A stretch of 64,000 nt of DNA, from NCBI RefSeq assembly GCF_900220975.1, contig NZ_OBQD01000013.1, forward strand, positions 119,829 through 183,828, given 5' to 3'. The notes beneath the pieces were generated by a model that was not told the DNA's origin, did not search any database, and saw only the letters and a list, made by a program, of their open reading frames with translations. A program made the position numbers and the translations under genes. Source of the DNA: Rhizobium subbaraonis (GTDB lineage Bacteria; Pseudomonadota; Alphaproteobacteria; Rhizobiales; Rhizobiaceae). Below are positions 1 to 7,468 of the stretch, piece after piece; the stretch's first letter is position 1, and the number at the start of each line of letters is the position of its first letter.

Positions 1-414
1 GGGCTGGCCGTGTACCGCCCATTCCGGCTGCCTATCCATAAGCGCGGTCAGCACCGGCTCAAACTTGTCCTGCTTCCGCGCCGCTTCCAGTATGCGCACG
101 GCCTCGTCGGATCCTTCGTGGAAGACAGTGTAACGTATTACCACGCGCACATCCTGTGGAAAGGTAGCCAGGATCTCCTTCACGAGGGGATAGAAAGCCC
201 GGCAGGCTTCACACGACGGATCCATGAATTCGACGATCGTCACCGGTGCGTCGACCCGCCCGAGGATCGGCGAATGTGCCCGCATCAGCGTACTCTCGGC
301 GGGAGTGACCGAGGCCGCCTCCTGCGCCTTCTGCTCACTGTAATAGTAGGCGCCGCCGCCGAAGGCAGCTAGCGCAAGGAGGGCGGTGAGGCCCACGACA
401 AGGCGACGGTTCAT
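1..414 (-). CDS. DsbA-family periplasmic thioredoxin-fold protein, 3' end cut by window edge
   Basis: Only the first 138 codons are in the window; the gene continues leftward past base 1. The N-terminus has a short basic stretch and one hydrophobic helix (about residues 5-25), so it is exported or membrane anchored. A thioredoxin-fold start follows (PVTIVEFMDPSCEACRAF) with a CEAC redox motif at residues 68-71. It probably oxidises or isomerises cysteines in exported proteins, with DsbB as its partner. The ATG overlaps the dsbB stop codon as ATGA, so the two are co-translated in an operon driven by the MerR-type promoter near 883-913. CEAC is an unusual active-site dipeptide, so the redox direction is uncertain. 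Confidence 0.85.
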   Translation of the reverse strand, partial: MNRRLVVGLTALLALAAFGGGAYYYSEQKAQEAASVTPAESTLMRAHSPILGRVDAPVTIVEFMDPSCEACRAFYPLVKEILATFPQDVRVVIRYTVFHEGSDEAVRILEAARKQDKFEPVLTALMDRQPEWAVHGQP

Positions 415-851
415 GGTGCGTTTTTCCTCCGGGCGGCGAAAAGCAGGATGGAGATTGCAGCAAAGGCCAATACGGACAGCACAGGAAGCGGCAAGACATC
501 GAAGATGGTCATCTTCGCATCCGTACAGGACGGCCCCTGACCGCAGGGTACGACAGCTTGCGAGATGAAACCGTAATAAAGAAGGACGTGATAGAGGGCG
601 ATCGAAAGGCCGGAGGCGCTCAGAGGCAGGCCATAAATCCAGGCGTCCCGATCGGCCCGAATCGCAGCGACGGCAAGGACCAGCGCGAGCGGAAACATGA
701 AAGCGCGCTGATACCAGCACAGAAGACAGGGCGTCTGGCCCATCACCTCCCCTATGAAGAGCGCACCAAGCGAGCTTGCAAGCGCGATCATCCATGCAAC
801 AAAGATCTGCAACCAGCCGTGCTCGCGTTGTCGTGTATCCGGCGTGTTCAT
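411..851 (-). CDS. dsbB: Disulfide bond formation protein B
   Basis: 146-residue inner-membrane protein with four hydrophobic segments. It has the first DsbB cysteine pair (PCLLC, C42/C45, followed by WYQR) and the second periplasmic pair (C103 and C109 in PCGQGPSC). DsbB passes electrons from DsbA to quinone. This is the short DsbB form usual in alphaproteobacteria and mobile metal-resistance regions. The ATG at 851 was chosen because it lies about 25 bases after the -10 of a MerR-type promoter and gives the family length; longer in-frame extensions run into mntR. It overlaps the following dsbA-like gene by four bases. Confidence 0.9.
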   Translation of the reverse strand: MNTPDTRQREHGWLQIFVAWMIALASSLGALFIGEVMGQTPCLLCWYQRAFMFPLALVLAVAAIRADRDAWIYGLPLSASGLSIALYHVLLYYGFISQAVVPCGQGPSCTDAKMTIFDVLPLPVLSVLAFAAISILLFAARRKNAP

Positions 852-882
852 CCAGGGCCTATCGAATGCAACGATTCGAACT

Positions 883-913
883 TGTATGAACCCTCTAGCC
901 CCTAGAGGGTCAA
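883..913 (-). promoter_or_regulatory. MerR-family metal-responsive promoter of dsbB-dsbA
   Basis: On the minus strand, TTGACC (908-913) and CATACA (883-888) are separated by 19 bp instead of 17. The spacer carries a perfect dyad, ACCCTCTAG and CTAGAGGGT with a 3-bp gap (890-910). This is the architecture of promoters controlled by CadR/PbrR/CueR-type activators. The -35 overlaps the mntR stop codon. Which metal and which regulator act here is not shown; no merR-like gene is in the window. Confidence 0.75.
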
Positions 914-1383
914 GTGTTGTCGCCCCTCCCGTTCCTCTCGACAAATGCCTTGAAGACGGAAAGCGTCTCGTCGCCGACGTGGTGCTCAATCCCCTCTGCG
1001 TCGATGCGCGCAGCCTCCTCGCTGACGCCGACCGCACGCAGAAACCTTTCGACGATCCGATGCCGTTCCCGGCTCTTGGCCGCAAGCGCCTTGCCCGCCT
1101 CTGTCAGGAAAATGCCGCGATACCGCTTCTGTTGGATGAAGCCATCGTTGACGAGACGCTTGAGCATTTTGGCGACTGTCGGCTGCGCCACGCCTAGTCT
1201 CTGAACGATATCGACTTGCCGCGCCTCTCCACCATCGAGGATGAGATCGTCGATCAGTTCGACATAGTCCTCGACGAGTTCGGTGCGCCGGTTGGTCCGC
1301 GTTTGGCGAAAACTCTCGACATGCGTATCGGCATCGACCAGCGAGGGCTTGCCTGAAGGTTTCCCTTTGCCTGATGCCATCAT
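910..1383 (-). CDS. mntR: MntR-type manganese-responsive transcriptional regulator (DtxR family)
   Basis: 157 residues with the DtxR-family layout: a winged HTH (about residues 50-100, IVQRLGVAQPTVAKMLKRL) and a metal-binding/dimerisation part with RHRIVERFL and DAEGIEHHV, which carry the usual His and Glu ligands. It is the short form without an SH3 domain, like E. coli MntR. It represses Mn uptake genes when Mn(II) is bound. A near-perfect MntR box lies just upstream of its own start (core 1421-1434), and a second lies before the divergent oxidase/ZIP operon, so it likely autoregulates and controls that operon. Two adjacent ATGs (1383, 1380) are possible starts. Confidence 0.9.
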   Translation of the reverse strand: MMASGKGKPSGKPSLVDADTHVESFRQTRTNRRTELVEDYVELIDDLILDGGEARQVDIVQRLGVAQPTVAKMLKRLVNDGFIQQKRYRGIFLTEAGKALAAKSRERHRIVERFLRAVGVSEEAARIDAEGIEHHVGDETLSVFKAFVERNGRGDNT

Positions 1384-1415
1384 GCCTTTCCTGAACTTTT
1401 ATCCTTCTTAGTCCG

Positions 1416-1440
1416 AAAGCATAGCCATTGCTATGAATTT
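1416..1440. promoter_or_regulatory. MntR box 1, upstream of mntR
   Basis: The core ATAGCCATTGCTAT (1421-1434) is an inverted repeat, ATAGC-N4-GCTAT. It matches the known enterobacterial MntR box (AACATAGC-N4-GCTATGTT) including flanking A/T. It sits 38 bases upstream of the mntR start, consistent with autorepression. Confidence 0.75.
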
Positions 1441-1490
1441 CCCCAGGCAGCGAGGCGGATCTCGCGGGTAGCCTAGCAGCAGCAAGTCCG

Positions 1491-1512
1491 GAACATAGCC
1501 ATTGCTATAACT
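1491..1512. promoter_or_regulatory. MntR box 2, upstream of multicopper oxidase/ZIP operon
   Basis: A second copy of the same 14-bp core (1495-1508), preceded by AAC as in the MntR consensus, lies about 60 bases before the oxidase ATG. Two copies in one 187-bp divergent region, each near a different gene, indicate control of both transcription units by MntR. Confidence 0.75.
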
Positions 1513-1568
1513 AAAAGCTTATGCTGTAATTGCTATTGCGAACTATTATCAAAAAGAGGGACGAAACC

Positions 1569-2714
1569 ATGCGAAACTGGCTGCCATTCGATCTGGGCCG
1601 CCGAAAGCTCCTCGGCGCAGGACTGGCTGCGGCCGGCGGGGCGGCTATTGCTGCTCGATCGGCGTTGAGCCAGGACGTCTCCTCCCAGCACCAAGGGCAC
1701 CAGATGCCCGCAACGGCCAACGGTACGGGCGACGCCGCACCACTGCACATGCAGGCGCATGGCGCGATGATCACGGTCGGCGACGTCGACGATGCGCGCA
1801 ACGGTTTCGACCCGACGGCGATGCTGACCGACTGGGACCTCGGGACGCTTTCCACCCTGCCCGATGGCCGTCGGCTGCGGACATACGAAGTCGAAGTGGA
1901 GGACAAGGAGATCGAGATTGCGCCGGGCGTCATGTTCCCGGCCTGGACCTTCAACGGACGCGTTCCCGGACCTTCATTGCGCGCCATGGAGGGTGATCGG
2001 CTGCGCATCATCCTGCGCAACTACGGTTCTCACCCCCATTCCATGCATTTCCACGGCATTCATGCCGCACGCATGGACGGCGTTCCGGGCGCCGGCGTCA
2101 TCGGACCCGGCGAAGAGTTCGTCTACGAGTTCGACGCCCGCCCCTTCGGCTGTCATCTCTATCATTGCCATGCCCTGCCGCTCGCCCGGCACATTCATAA
2201 GGGCATGTACGGCCTCTTCGTGATCGATCCCGATCCGGAAAAGCATCCGGAGTTCCGCGATGTCGCACTCGGCCGGCTGCGCGGCTCCCCCGAGAATGCC
2301 AGATGGCAGGAACTCGCCATGGTGATGAACGCCTTCGACACGAATTTCGACGGCGAGAACGAATTCTACGCCTGCAACACCATCGCCCACTGCTACGCCA
2401 AGAAGCCGATCCGCATCGCAAAGAGCCGCCCGGTTCGGATTTACCTTGCAAATCTGACAGAGTTCGACCCGATCAACTCCTTCCACCTCCACGGTAACTT
2501 CTTCGACTATTACGATCAGGGCACGACGCTGACGCCCACGCTGAAGACCGTCGATCTCATCGTGCAGTGCCAGGCGCAGCGCGGCATTCTCGAGTTCACC
2601 TTCGGCGAACATGCAGACCATGAACCGGGCCTCTACATGTTTCACGCGCACCAGTCCGAGTTCACGGAACTCGGCTGGATGGGAATGTTCGAAGTTGTGG
2701 AGGACGTGGCATGA
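1569..2714 (+). CDS. Tat-exported two-domain multicopper oxidase
   Basis: 381 residues. The N-terminus has a twin-arginine signal (GRRKLLGAGLAAAGG), so it is exported folded with copper. Domain 1 has HSMHFHG and the CHLYHCH...HKGM cluster (type-1 copper Cys/His/Met), and domain 2 has SFHLHGN and FHAHQSEF. It therefore resembles two-domain oxidases with the blue copper site in the first domain. The mature N-terminus is rich in His and Met. Likely role: periplasmic oxidation of a metal ion or a phenolic, with O2 as acceptor. ATG 1569 was chosen for the upstream AAGAGGGA ribosome site. The stop overlaps the ZIP gene (ATGA), and an MntR box lies upstream, pointing to a manganese- or iron-linked substrate (inference). 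Confidence 0.85.
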   Translation: MRNWLPFDLGRRKLLGAGLAAAGGAAIAARSALSQDVSSQHQGHQMPATANGTGDAAPLHMQAHGAMITVGDVDDARNGFDPTAMLTDWDLGTLSTLPDGRRLRTYEVEVEDKEIEIAPGVMFPAWTFNGRVPGPSLRAMEGDRLRIILRNYGSHPHSMHFHGIHAARMDGVPGAGVIGPGEEFVYEFDARPFGCHLYHCHALPLARHIHKGMYGLFVIDPDPEKHPEFRDVALGRLRGSPENARWQELAMVMNAFDTNFDGENEFYACNTIAHCYAKKPIRIAKSRPVRIYLANLTEFDPINSFHLHGNFFDYYDQGTTLTPTLKTVDLIVQCQAQRGILEFTFGEHADHEPGLYMFHAHQSEFTELGWMGMFEVVEDVA

Positions 2715-3904
2715 CCGACGAAACCGCATCGAACCAGTCCGCGTCGCCGATCAAGCGCTTTGCCCTCCTCTGGGCTGTCATCCCGTTCCTCGTGCTGGCG
2801 GCAGCTATTTCCTGGCTTTTTGCCACCAACCCCCTCCGCAGTTTCGAGAACGGCGCGCCACCGGTGGAAAACCTCACCTATGAGCGCACGATCCTCGACA
2901 ATGCCGGGCTGCGCCTTCTTATACGCGCTGGCGGCTCGGAGCCGTTGAAGATCGCGCAGGTCCAGGTCGATGCCGCCTACTGGCAGTTCACGCTCGATCC
3001 ACCCGGCCCGCTCGCGCGCGGGCAGACGGCGTGGATCGCAATCCCGTTTCCTTGGGTTCTCGGCGAGGCGCACCGCGTCACCGTCGTCACCGGCACGGGC
3101 GCTACCTTCGAGCACGAAATCCCCGTTGCGGTTCCCACGCCGGAGGTGACATCGGGCAGCCTTCTGTCGCAAGGCATTCTCGGCGCCTTCGTCGGCATCT
3201 TGCCCGTCGCCATCGGCCTGATGTTCTTTCCGGCGCTGCGCGGCGCGGGTCCGGGGGCCATGCGGTTCCTGCTCGCCCTGACGGTCGGCCTTCTCGCGTT
3301 CCTCCTCGTGGATGCGGTGGCGGAATCCTTCGAACTCGCCGGCAAATCCGCCCCCGTCTTCCAAGGTGGCGCGATGGTGGTCTTTGCCGCGTCCGCGTCC
3401 TTTCTGTTGTTGATGGCCGTCTCGCGGCGTGGCGGAAAGCCCGGCGGGATGGCGCTGGCGACCTATATCGCCATCGGCATCGGCCTGCACAATATGGGTG
3501 AGGGCCTTGCGATCGGCGGCGCCTTCGCAGCCGGCTCCGCCGGACTCGGCGCCTTCCTCGTCATGGGCTTCACGCTACACAACATCACAGAAGGCATCGG
3601 CATCGCCGCTCCACTTCTCAAGATCAGACCCACCTTCCGGCAGTTCGTGCTCTTGACGCTCATCGCCGGCGGCCCGGCTGTGCTTGGCATGTGGATCGGA
3701 AGCCTTGCCTATGCCCCGCACTGGTCGGCGCTTGCCCTCGCGGTCGGCGCTGGCGCCATCCTGCAGGTCATCATCGAGGTGATTCTCTTCATGATCCGAA
3801 ACGACGAGGGCCGCGCGGACATCCTTTTTTCGAAGGGCGTCATGGGCGGCCTCGCCCTTGGCATCGCGCTCATGTACGTGACGGCGATGCTCGTGAAGAT
3901 CTAA
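2711..3904 (+). CDS. ZIP-family metal transporter with N-terminal periplasmic domain
   Basis: 397 residues. One N-terminal membrane segment (about 17-38) is followed by a predicted periplasmic beta-rich domain (about 40-145) and then about eight membrane segments of the ZIP fold. The two ZIP signature helices carry HNMGEG and HNITEG metal ligands. ZIP proteins usually bring divalent metal into the cytoplasm. Bacterial members are usually about 250-320 residues and lack the extra periplasmic domain, so this one may dock with the co-translated multicopper oxidase (inference). It lies in the MntR-box operon, so Mn(II) or Fe(II) is the favoured substrate, but zinc cannot be excluded. Confidence 0.85.
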   Translation: MTDETASNQSASPIKRFALLWAVIPFLVLAAAISWLFATNPLRSFENGAPPVENLTYERTILDNAGLRLLIRAGGSEPLKIAQVQVDAAYWQFTLDPPGPLARGQTAWIAIPFPWVLGEAHRVTVVTGTGATFEHEIPVAVPTPEVTSGSLLSQGILGAFVGILPVAIGLMFFPALRGAGPGAMRFLLALTVGLLAFLLVDAVAESFELAGKSAPVFQGGAMVVFAASASFLLLMAVSRRGGKPGGMALATYIAIGIGLHNMGEGLAIGGAFAAGSAGLGAFLVMGFTLHNITEGIGIAAPLLKIRPTFRQFVLLTLIAGGPAVLGMWIGSLAYAPHWSALALAVGAGAILQVIIEVILFMIRNDEGRADILFSKGVMGGLALGIALMYVTAMLVKI

Positions 3905-3932
3905 GCGGACCGGCGCCGCGTCAATTTGCGCC

Positions 3933-3963
3933 TTGAGCCTGTAGTTCCTACAGGGTCTAGAGA
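3933..3963 (+). promoter_or_regulatory. MerR-family metal-responsive promoter before the PCu(A)C/SCO genes
   Basis: TTGAGC (3933-3938) and TAGAGA (3958-3963) are 19 bp apart. Between them is the dyad CCTGTAG-TTC-CTACAGG (3938-3954), typical of CadR/ZntR/CueR-type operators. The first codons downstream resemble a metal P-type ATPase, so this was probably the promoter of an efflux pump before a deletion. Confidence 0.7.
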
Positions 3964-3992
3964 GGGTCTCTCTTGAACACGAGTGGCATACC

Positions 3993-4550
3993 ATGGCGAC
4001 AGAACAGGCAACCAGGATCAACTACCGCATCGGTGGAATGGACGGCGCGAGCTGCGTCTCAAGAATCGTGAATGCGCTCACGCGCAACCTCATCGCAAGT
4101 CTTCTCTTCCTTTTGCCGGTCACCGCACTCGCCCACGAATTCAAGGCCGAAAGCCTGCTGATCGATCATCCCAAAGTGATCGAAACGCCGCCTGGCGCCA
4201 AGGTCGCCGCCGGGTATCTCACCGTCGTCAACCAGGGCCAGGCAGACGACCGCCTTGTCGCCATCGAGAGCGCGGGCATCCCGCGCATCGAGATGCACGC
4301 GTCGAAGATCATCGACGGCATCGCCAGCATGAAGCCCATGGAAGGTGGCCTGCCTCTTCCCGCCGGCAAGACCGTCGGTCTCGGTGAGGACGGCACGCAC
4401 GCCATGTTCATGGACCTCACGAAGCAACTCAAGGAAGGCGAGAAAATCGAGGCCGTCCTCGTCTTCGAAAAGGCCGGCCGCGTGCCGGTCGTGTTCAATG
4501 TCGAAAAGCGCTCGGCGCAGAAGAACGAACGTCATGACCACCAGCAGTAA
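3993..4550 (+). CDS. PCu(A)C-type periplasmic copper chaperone with a P-type ATPase-derived leader
   Basis: The frame encodes 185 residues. Residues about 40-170 form a PCu(A)C (DUF461) domain with the copper-ligand pattern MHA...M...THAMFM and a His-rich tail; such proteins deliver Cu(I) to the CuA site of cytochrome oxidase with SCO. Residues 1-25 (INYRIGGMDGASC) instead look like the start of an HMA domain from a heavy-metal ATPase, with the first Cys of the CxxC changed to Gly. A normal signal peptide (LIASLLFLLPVTALAHEF) begins only after them. The native start may be GTG 4068. This is a deletion fusion: either an awkward long leader or internal initiation. The stop overlaps the SCO gene by 17 bases. 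Confidence 0.8.
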   Translation: MATEQATRINYRIGGMDGASCVSRIVNALTRNLIASLLFLLPVTALAHEFKAESLLIDHPKVIETPPGAKVAAGYLTVVNQGQADDRLVAIESAGIPRIEMHASKIIDGIASMKPMEGGLPLPAGKTVGLGEDGTHAMFMDLTKQLKEGEKIEAVLVFEKAGRVPVVFNVEKRSAQKNERHDHQQ

Positions 4551-5142
4551 GTGGCCGCTTCTGCGGACGATCCGCTGGGCATGTTGGGCGCTGGTTGTCC
4601 TCGTCGTTGCGATCCTCTCTTTCGCCTGGGCGCAGAAGGAATTGCTGAAGCCGGCTGAGGTCAAGCCCTACGCGACGCCGTTCGAGTTGACCGACCAGAG
4701 CGGAAAGACCGTCACCGAACAGACGTTCCTCGGGACGCCGTCCGCCTGGTTCTTCGGTTTCACCCATTGTCCGGACGTCTGTCCGACAGCGCTTGCCGAA
4801 ATGGCCCAGGCCCTCAAGGAACTCGGGTCGGACGCGAACAGGCTGACGGTCGTCTTCGTCAGCGTCGATCCGCAGCGTGATACGCCGGCGCTACTGAAGG
4901 ACTACGTGGCCTATTTCGACGAGCGCATCGTGGCGCTCACAGGAACCGAAGAACAGCTGCGCGCGATGACCAAGGCACGCTTCGTCTTTTACAAGAAGGT
5001 CGGCAGCGGCGAGAGCTACGAGATGGAGCATACCGCCGGCATCCAGCTTGTGAGGGCCGATGGTCGCTTCTTCGGCACGCTGGACAGCCACGAGACGGCC
5101 GATGTCAGGTTGCAGAAGATTCGGCGGCTTATCAGTGAGTAG
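4534..5142 (+). CDS. SCO1/SenC family copper-binding electron-transfer protein
   Basis: 202 residues: an N-terminal membrane anchor (about 15-33), then a thioredoxin-like SCO domain with the CPDVC copper/redox motif and the partner His in MEHTAGI. SCO proteins insert or reduce copper in the CuA centre of cytochrome c oxidase. Its start lies inside the end of the PCu(A)C gene, so the two are translationally coupled, matching their shared role in copper delivery. ATG 4534 gives the family length; upstream codons in this frame are shadow of the chaperone gene. Confidence 0.9.
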   Translation: MTTSSKWPLLRTIRWACWALVVLVVAILSFAWAQKELLKPAEVKPYATPFELTDQSGKTVTEQTFLGTPSAWFFGFTHCPDVCPTALAEMAQALKELGSDANRLTVVFVSVDPQRDTPALLKDYVAYFDERIVALTGTEEQLRAMTKARFVFYKKVGSGESYEMEHTAGIQLVRADGRFFGTLDSHETADVRLQKIRRLISE

Positions 5143-5213
5143 AACGAAATCAGGGACAATAAGGCGGCGCGCCGCGGAACAGCAACAGCTTGCAGCTGTC
5201 GGGCTCGCAGGCT

Positions 5214-5357
5214 TTAGCGGACCACGATTCGTGCCTTGGAAGGAACGCGGGTGTAAAGGTCCATGACGTCCTGATTGATCAGTCGGACACAGCCGGAAGA
5301 AACAGACTTCCCGATTGAACTCCACTCGCGCGTACCGTGCAGTCGGTAAGGTGTTGA
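5214..5357 (-). pseudogene. C-terminal fragment of an L,D-transpeptidase (YkuD/ErfK family)
   Basis: Reading leftward from 5357 to the TAA at 5214-5216, about 47 codons encode STPYRLHGTREW, SIGKSVSSGCVRLINQ and DVMDLYTRVPSKA. This is the catalytic His/Ser-x-Gly-Cys-x-Arg core and tail of an L,D-transpeptidase that crosslinks peptidoglycan. Similarity stops abruptly upstream of TPYR, and no start codon or signal peptide is present, so it is a decayed remnant truncated by the arrival of the next promoter region (5382-5412). Confidence 0.7.
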
Positions 5358-5381
5358 GCAGCAGACGATTATCGTGGGCGC

Positions 5382-5412
5382 TTGACTCTGTAACAGCTAT
5401 AGAGTGCAGCCT
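5382..5412 (+). promoter_or_regulatory. Third MerR-family-type promoter
   Basis: TTGACT (5382-5387), a 19-bp spacer and a weak -10 CAGCCT (5407-5412) surround an imperfect dyad, ACTCTGTA and TATAGAGT (5385-5405), resembling PbrR-type lead-responsive promoters. Transcription starting near 5418 would exclude the GTG at 5404 as a start codon and favours ATG 5455 for the next gene. Confidence 0.6.
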
Positions 5413-5454
5413 CCCCAATCCGAAGCCGATTGGAGAACTCGTTTGGCGCAGGTG

Positions 5455-6008
5455 ATGCGGAAAGACAAAATCCTTTTGGCGATCGCAATCGCCCATACGC
5501 TCACTATCGTTTCGCTGGGGTACATCCTGCTCGGATTTGCGGGCATGGCGCTGTTTGCGATTGGCTTTGTGATCGGACTGGTATTCTGGCTGGCAGCGCC
5601 CGAAGGGATCGGATTCCGGAGAATCCGCCTACCCTACTTCCTAACCTTGGTTTTTTTGTTCTGCACAAAATCGAAGAACGCGAGATGGATTTTTTTCCCG
5701 CATTCTCTCGTCTGACTGGTGTTGCCACGCCTGAGGAAGGCTCTCCACTCTCCCTTCTGCTCTATGCGCTTGCGGCAGCTTGGCTATTGGTCCCAATCTT
5801 GCTGCGATGGCGCAATCCTCTCGGGGAATACCTGGCCTGGACGTTCTTCGCCTCTACGGGTCTGATAGAGTTGGCACACTTCGTCTTCCCGACTTTTGAG
5901 GACCGCCCCTACGGCTATTTCCCCGGTATGGCGACCGTCGTGCCGCTCATTCCCGCGGCGTGGTGGGGTCTCTACCGTATGAAATGGCCGCAAGCGTCAC
6001 ATGCCTGA
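5455..6008 (+). pseudogene. Small integral membrane protein gene broken by a frameshift in a T run
   Basis: Two overlapping frames together encode one membrane protein of about 185 residues. The first (5455 to about 5650) gives three hydrophobic segments ending PYFLTLV; the second (about 5655-6008) continues FVLHKIEEREMDFFPAFSRLTGV and three more segments. The switch falls in a run of seven T at about 5650-5656; one extra T would restore a continuous protein (LTLVFFVLHKIEE). It may be a real pseudogene, a sequencing error in the homopolymer, or a slippage site. The function is unknown; it lies between a MerR-type promoter and lspA. Confidence 0.6.
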
Positions 6009-6135
6009 CGGAGAAAGCCTGATGCATTGGCGATGCCAGCAAAACTCCGTCCTGCCAGCTGAGGGGCATCCACCATGCCGGCCGATTCCAGACCGAGCAA
6101 GATTGCGCGAGCGATTCCTAGGGAAAAATGAGAAC

Positions 6136-6621
6136 ATGATGCGTCTTGGACTGTCGGTTTGCTTCATATGGTTTGTGGTCGATCAGGTGACGAAATGGTG
6201 GATCGTCACCCATCTGATGCATCCGCCACGGGTGATCCCGATTACCAGCTTTTTCAACATCGTTCTCGGTCGAAACACAGGCGTCAGCTTCGGATTATTG
6301 GGCGATGCGTCGCCGTGGTTGCTCGTCGCCATCGCGGCGGCTATCGTAACCATGTTGCTCATCTGGATGCGGCGCGCGGAATCACGCGTGTCTGGCGTAG
6401 CGCTTGGCCTTATTTCTGGAGGGGCCGCCGGAAATGTCGTCGATCGGCTGCGCCATGGCGGCGTTACGGATTTTCTGGATTTCTATCTCGGCGAATGGCA
6501 CTGGCCAGCTTTCAACATGGCCGATGTCGGCGTCGTTTGCGGCGCCGTGCTGTTGCTGGTTGAGAGCCTCATCTTTGAAAACCATGTGAAGCGCGATGGC
6601 CGCGATGTTTCGCCCGGCTAG
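6136..6621 (+). CDS. lspA: Lipoprotein signal peptidase (signal peptidase II)
   Basis: 161-residue membrane aspartyl protease that cleaves prolipoprotein signal peptides at the lipobox. It shows the family blocks: FIWFVVDQVTKWW near the N-terminus, then GNVVDRLRHGGVTDFLDF and FNMADVGV, which hold the two catalytic Asp residues. Four membrane segments fit the family. ATG 6136 was preferred over upstream starts because it begins just before the first membrane helix. Extra lspA copies are known from metal-resistance operons (PbrC in the lead operon), and its neighbours here fit that; the housekeeping lspA would lie elsewhere. Confidence 0.92.
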   Translation: MMRLGLSVCFIWFVVDQVTKWWIVTHLMHPPRVIPITSFFNIVLGRNTGVSFGLLGDASPWLLVAIAAAIVTMLLIWMRRAESRVSGVALGLISGGAAGNVVDRLRHGGVTDFLDFYLGEWHWPAFNMADVGVVCGAVLLLVESLIFENHVKRDGRDVSPG

Positions 6622-6649
6622 CCGCTACAATCTACGAAGGGAGAACCGA

Positions 6650-7468
6650 ATGCCCCACCTGATCAATGGAGCCTTCTCGCGCGCTGGACTTTACCCGAAG
6701 GCATTCTCGTTAACCCACACGGTACGCAGGCTGATGCGCTTGCTTCGCTTTACCTTCACGCTCATCGCAGCTTTGATAGTATCCCACTCGCTGGCAGTCG
6801 CCGACCCGGCCGACAAGTCGCAGATCGAGCAGATCGTTCGAGATTACATTCTTGAGAACCCCGAGATAATCGAAGAGGCTTTGGGGGTCCTGCAAACACG
6901 AGCACAGGAGGCTGAAGCCAAGGCTCGAGCTTCCGCCGTCGCTGCAGAGCAAAATGCTCTGTTTCAGTCGGAAAACGATTTGGTGATGGGAAATCCCGAT
7001 GGTGACGTGACGCTGGTGGAATTCTTCGACTTCAATTGCGGCTACTGCAAACGCGCCGCACCCGATGTCCAGGCTCTGGTCGCGAGCGATCCGAACCTGC
7101 GTGTTGTGTTGAAGGATTTTCCGATCCTGGGCGAACAGTCTGTCGAGGCTGCGAAAGTGGGACTTGCGGTGAAGCGGTTGATGGGCGCGACCGTCGCAGG
7201 AGAGTTCCACAAGAAACTGATTGGCCTGCAGGGACGCGCTGACGGTCGGCGCGCCATGGAACTGGCGCAGGAGTTAGGGGCGGATCGCCGGCGGCTGGAA
7301 GATGAGGCGGCTGGCAAGGAAGTCGAGGCGATCATTGCCAAGAATCTCGCGCTCGCACAGCGTCTCGGCCTCACCGGCACACCAACCTTTATCGTGGGAG
7401 ATAGCGTCATACAGGGGGCGGTCGGAGTAGCCCCCCTCAGAGGGGCGATAAAGGCTGTGCGAAAGTAA
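6650..7468 (+). CDS. DsbA-family thiol:disulfide interchange protein
   Basis: 272 residues from ATG 6650, which follows a GGGAG ribosome site; ATG 6734 would give a more usual signal peptide (RLLRFTFTLIAALIVSHSLA). After export there is a charged, probably helical N-terminal region (about residues 50-110) and a thioredoxin domain with FDFNCGYCKRAAPD (CGYC, Cys130/Cys133) and the cis-Pro loop GTPTFIVG. The helical N-terminus plus DsbA domain resembles ScsC/Com1-type oxidoreductases linked to copper tolerance. It lies 28 bases after lspA, in the same direction, so probably in one operon. Confidence 0.88.
   Translation: MPHLINGAFSRAGLYPKAFSLTHTVRRLMRLLRFTFTLIAALIVSHSLAVADPADKSQIEQIVRDYILENPEIIEEALGVLQTRAQEAEAKARASAVAAEQNALFQSENDLVMGNPDGDVTLVEFFDFNCGYCKRAAPDVQALVASDPNLRVVLKDFPILGEQSVEAAKVGLAVKRLMGATVAGEFHKKLIGLQGRADGRRAMELAQELGADRRRLEDEAAGKEVEAIIAKNLALAQRLGLTGTPTFIVGDSVIQGAVGVAPLRGAIKAVRK

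Noticed and set aside
6075..6131. Tiny frame MPADSRPSKIARAIPREK before lspA
   Set aside because: 18 codons, no ribosome site, no known match; chance.
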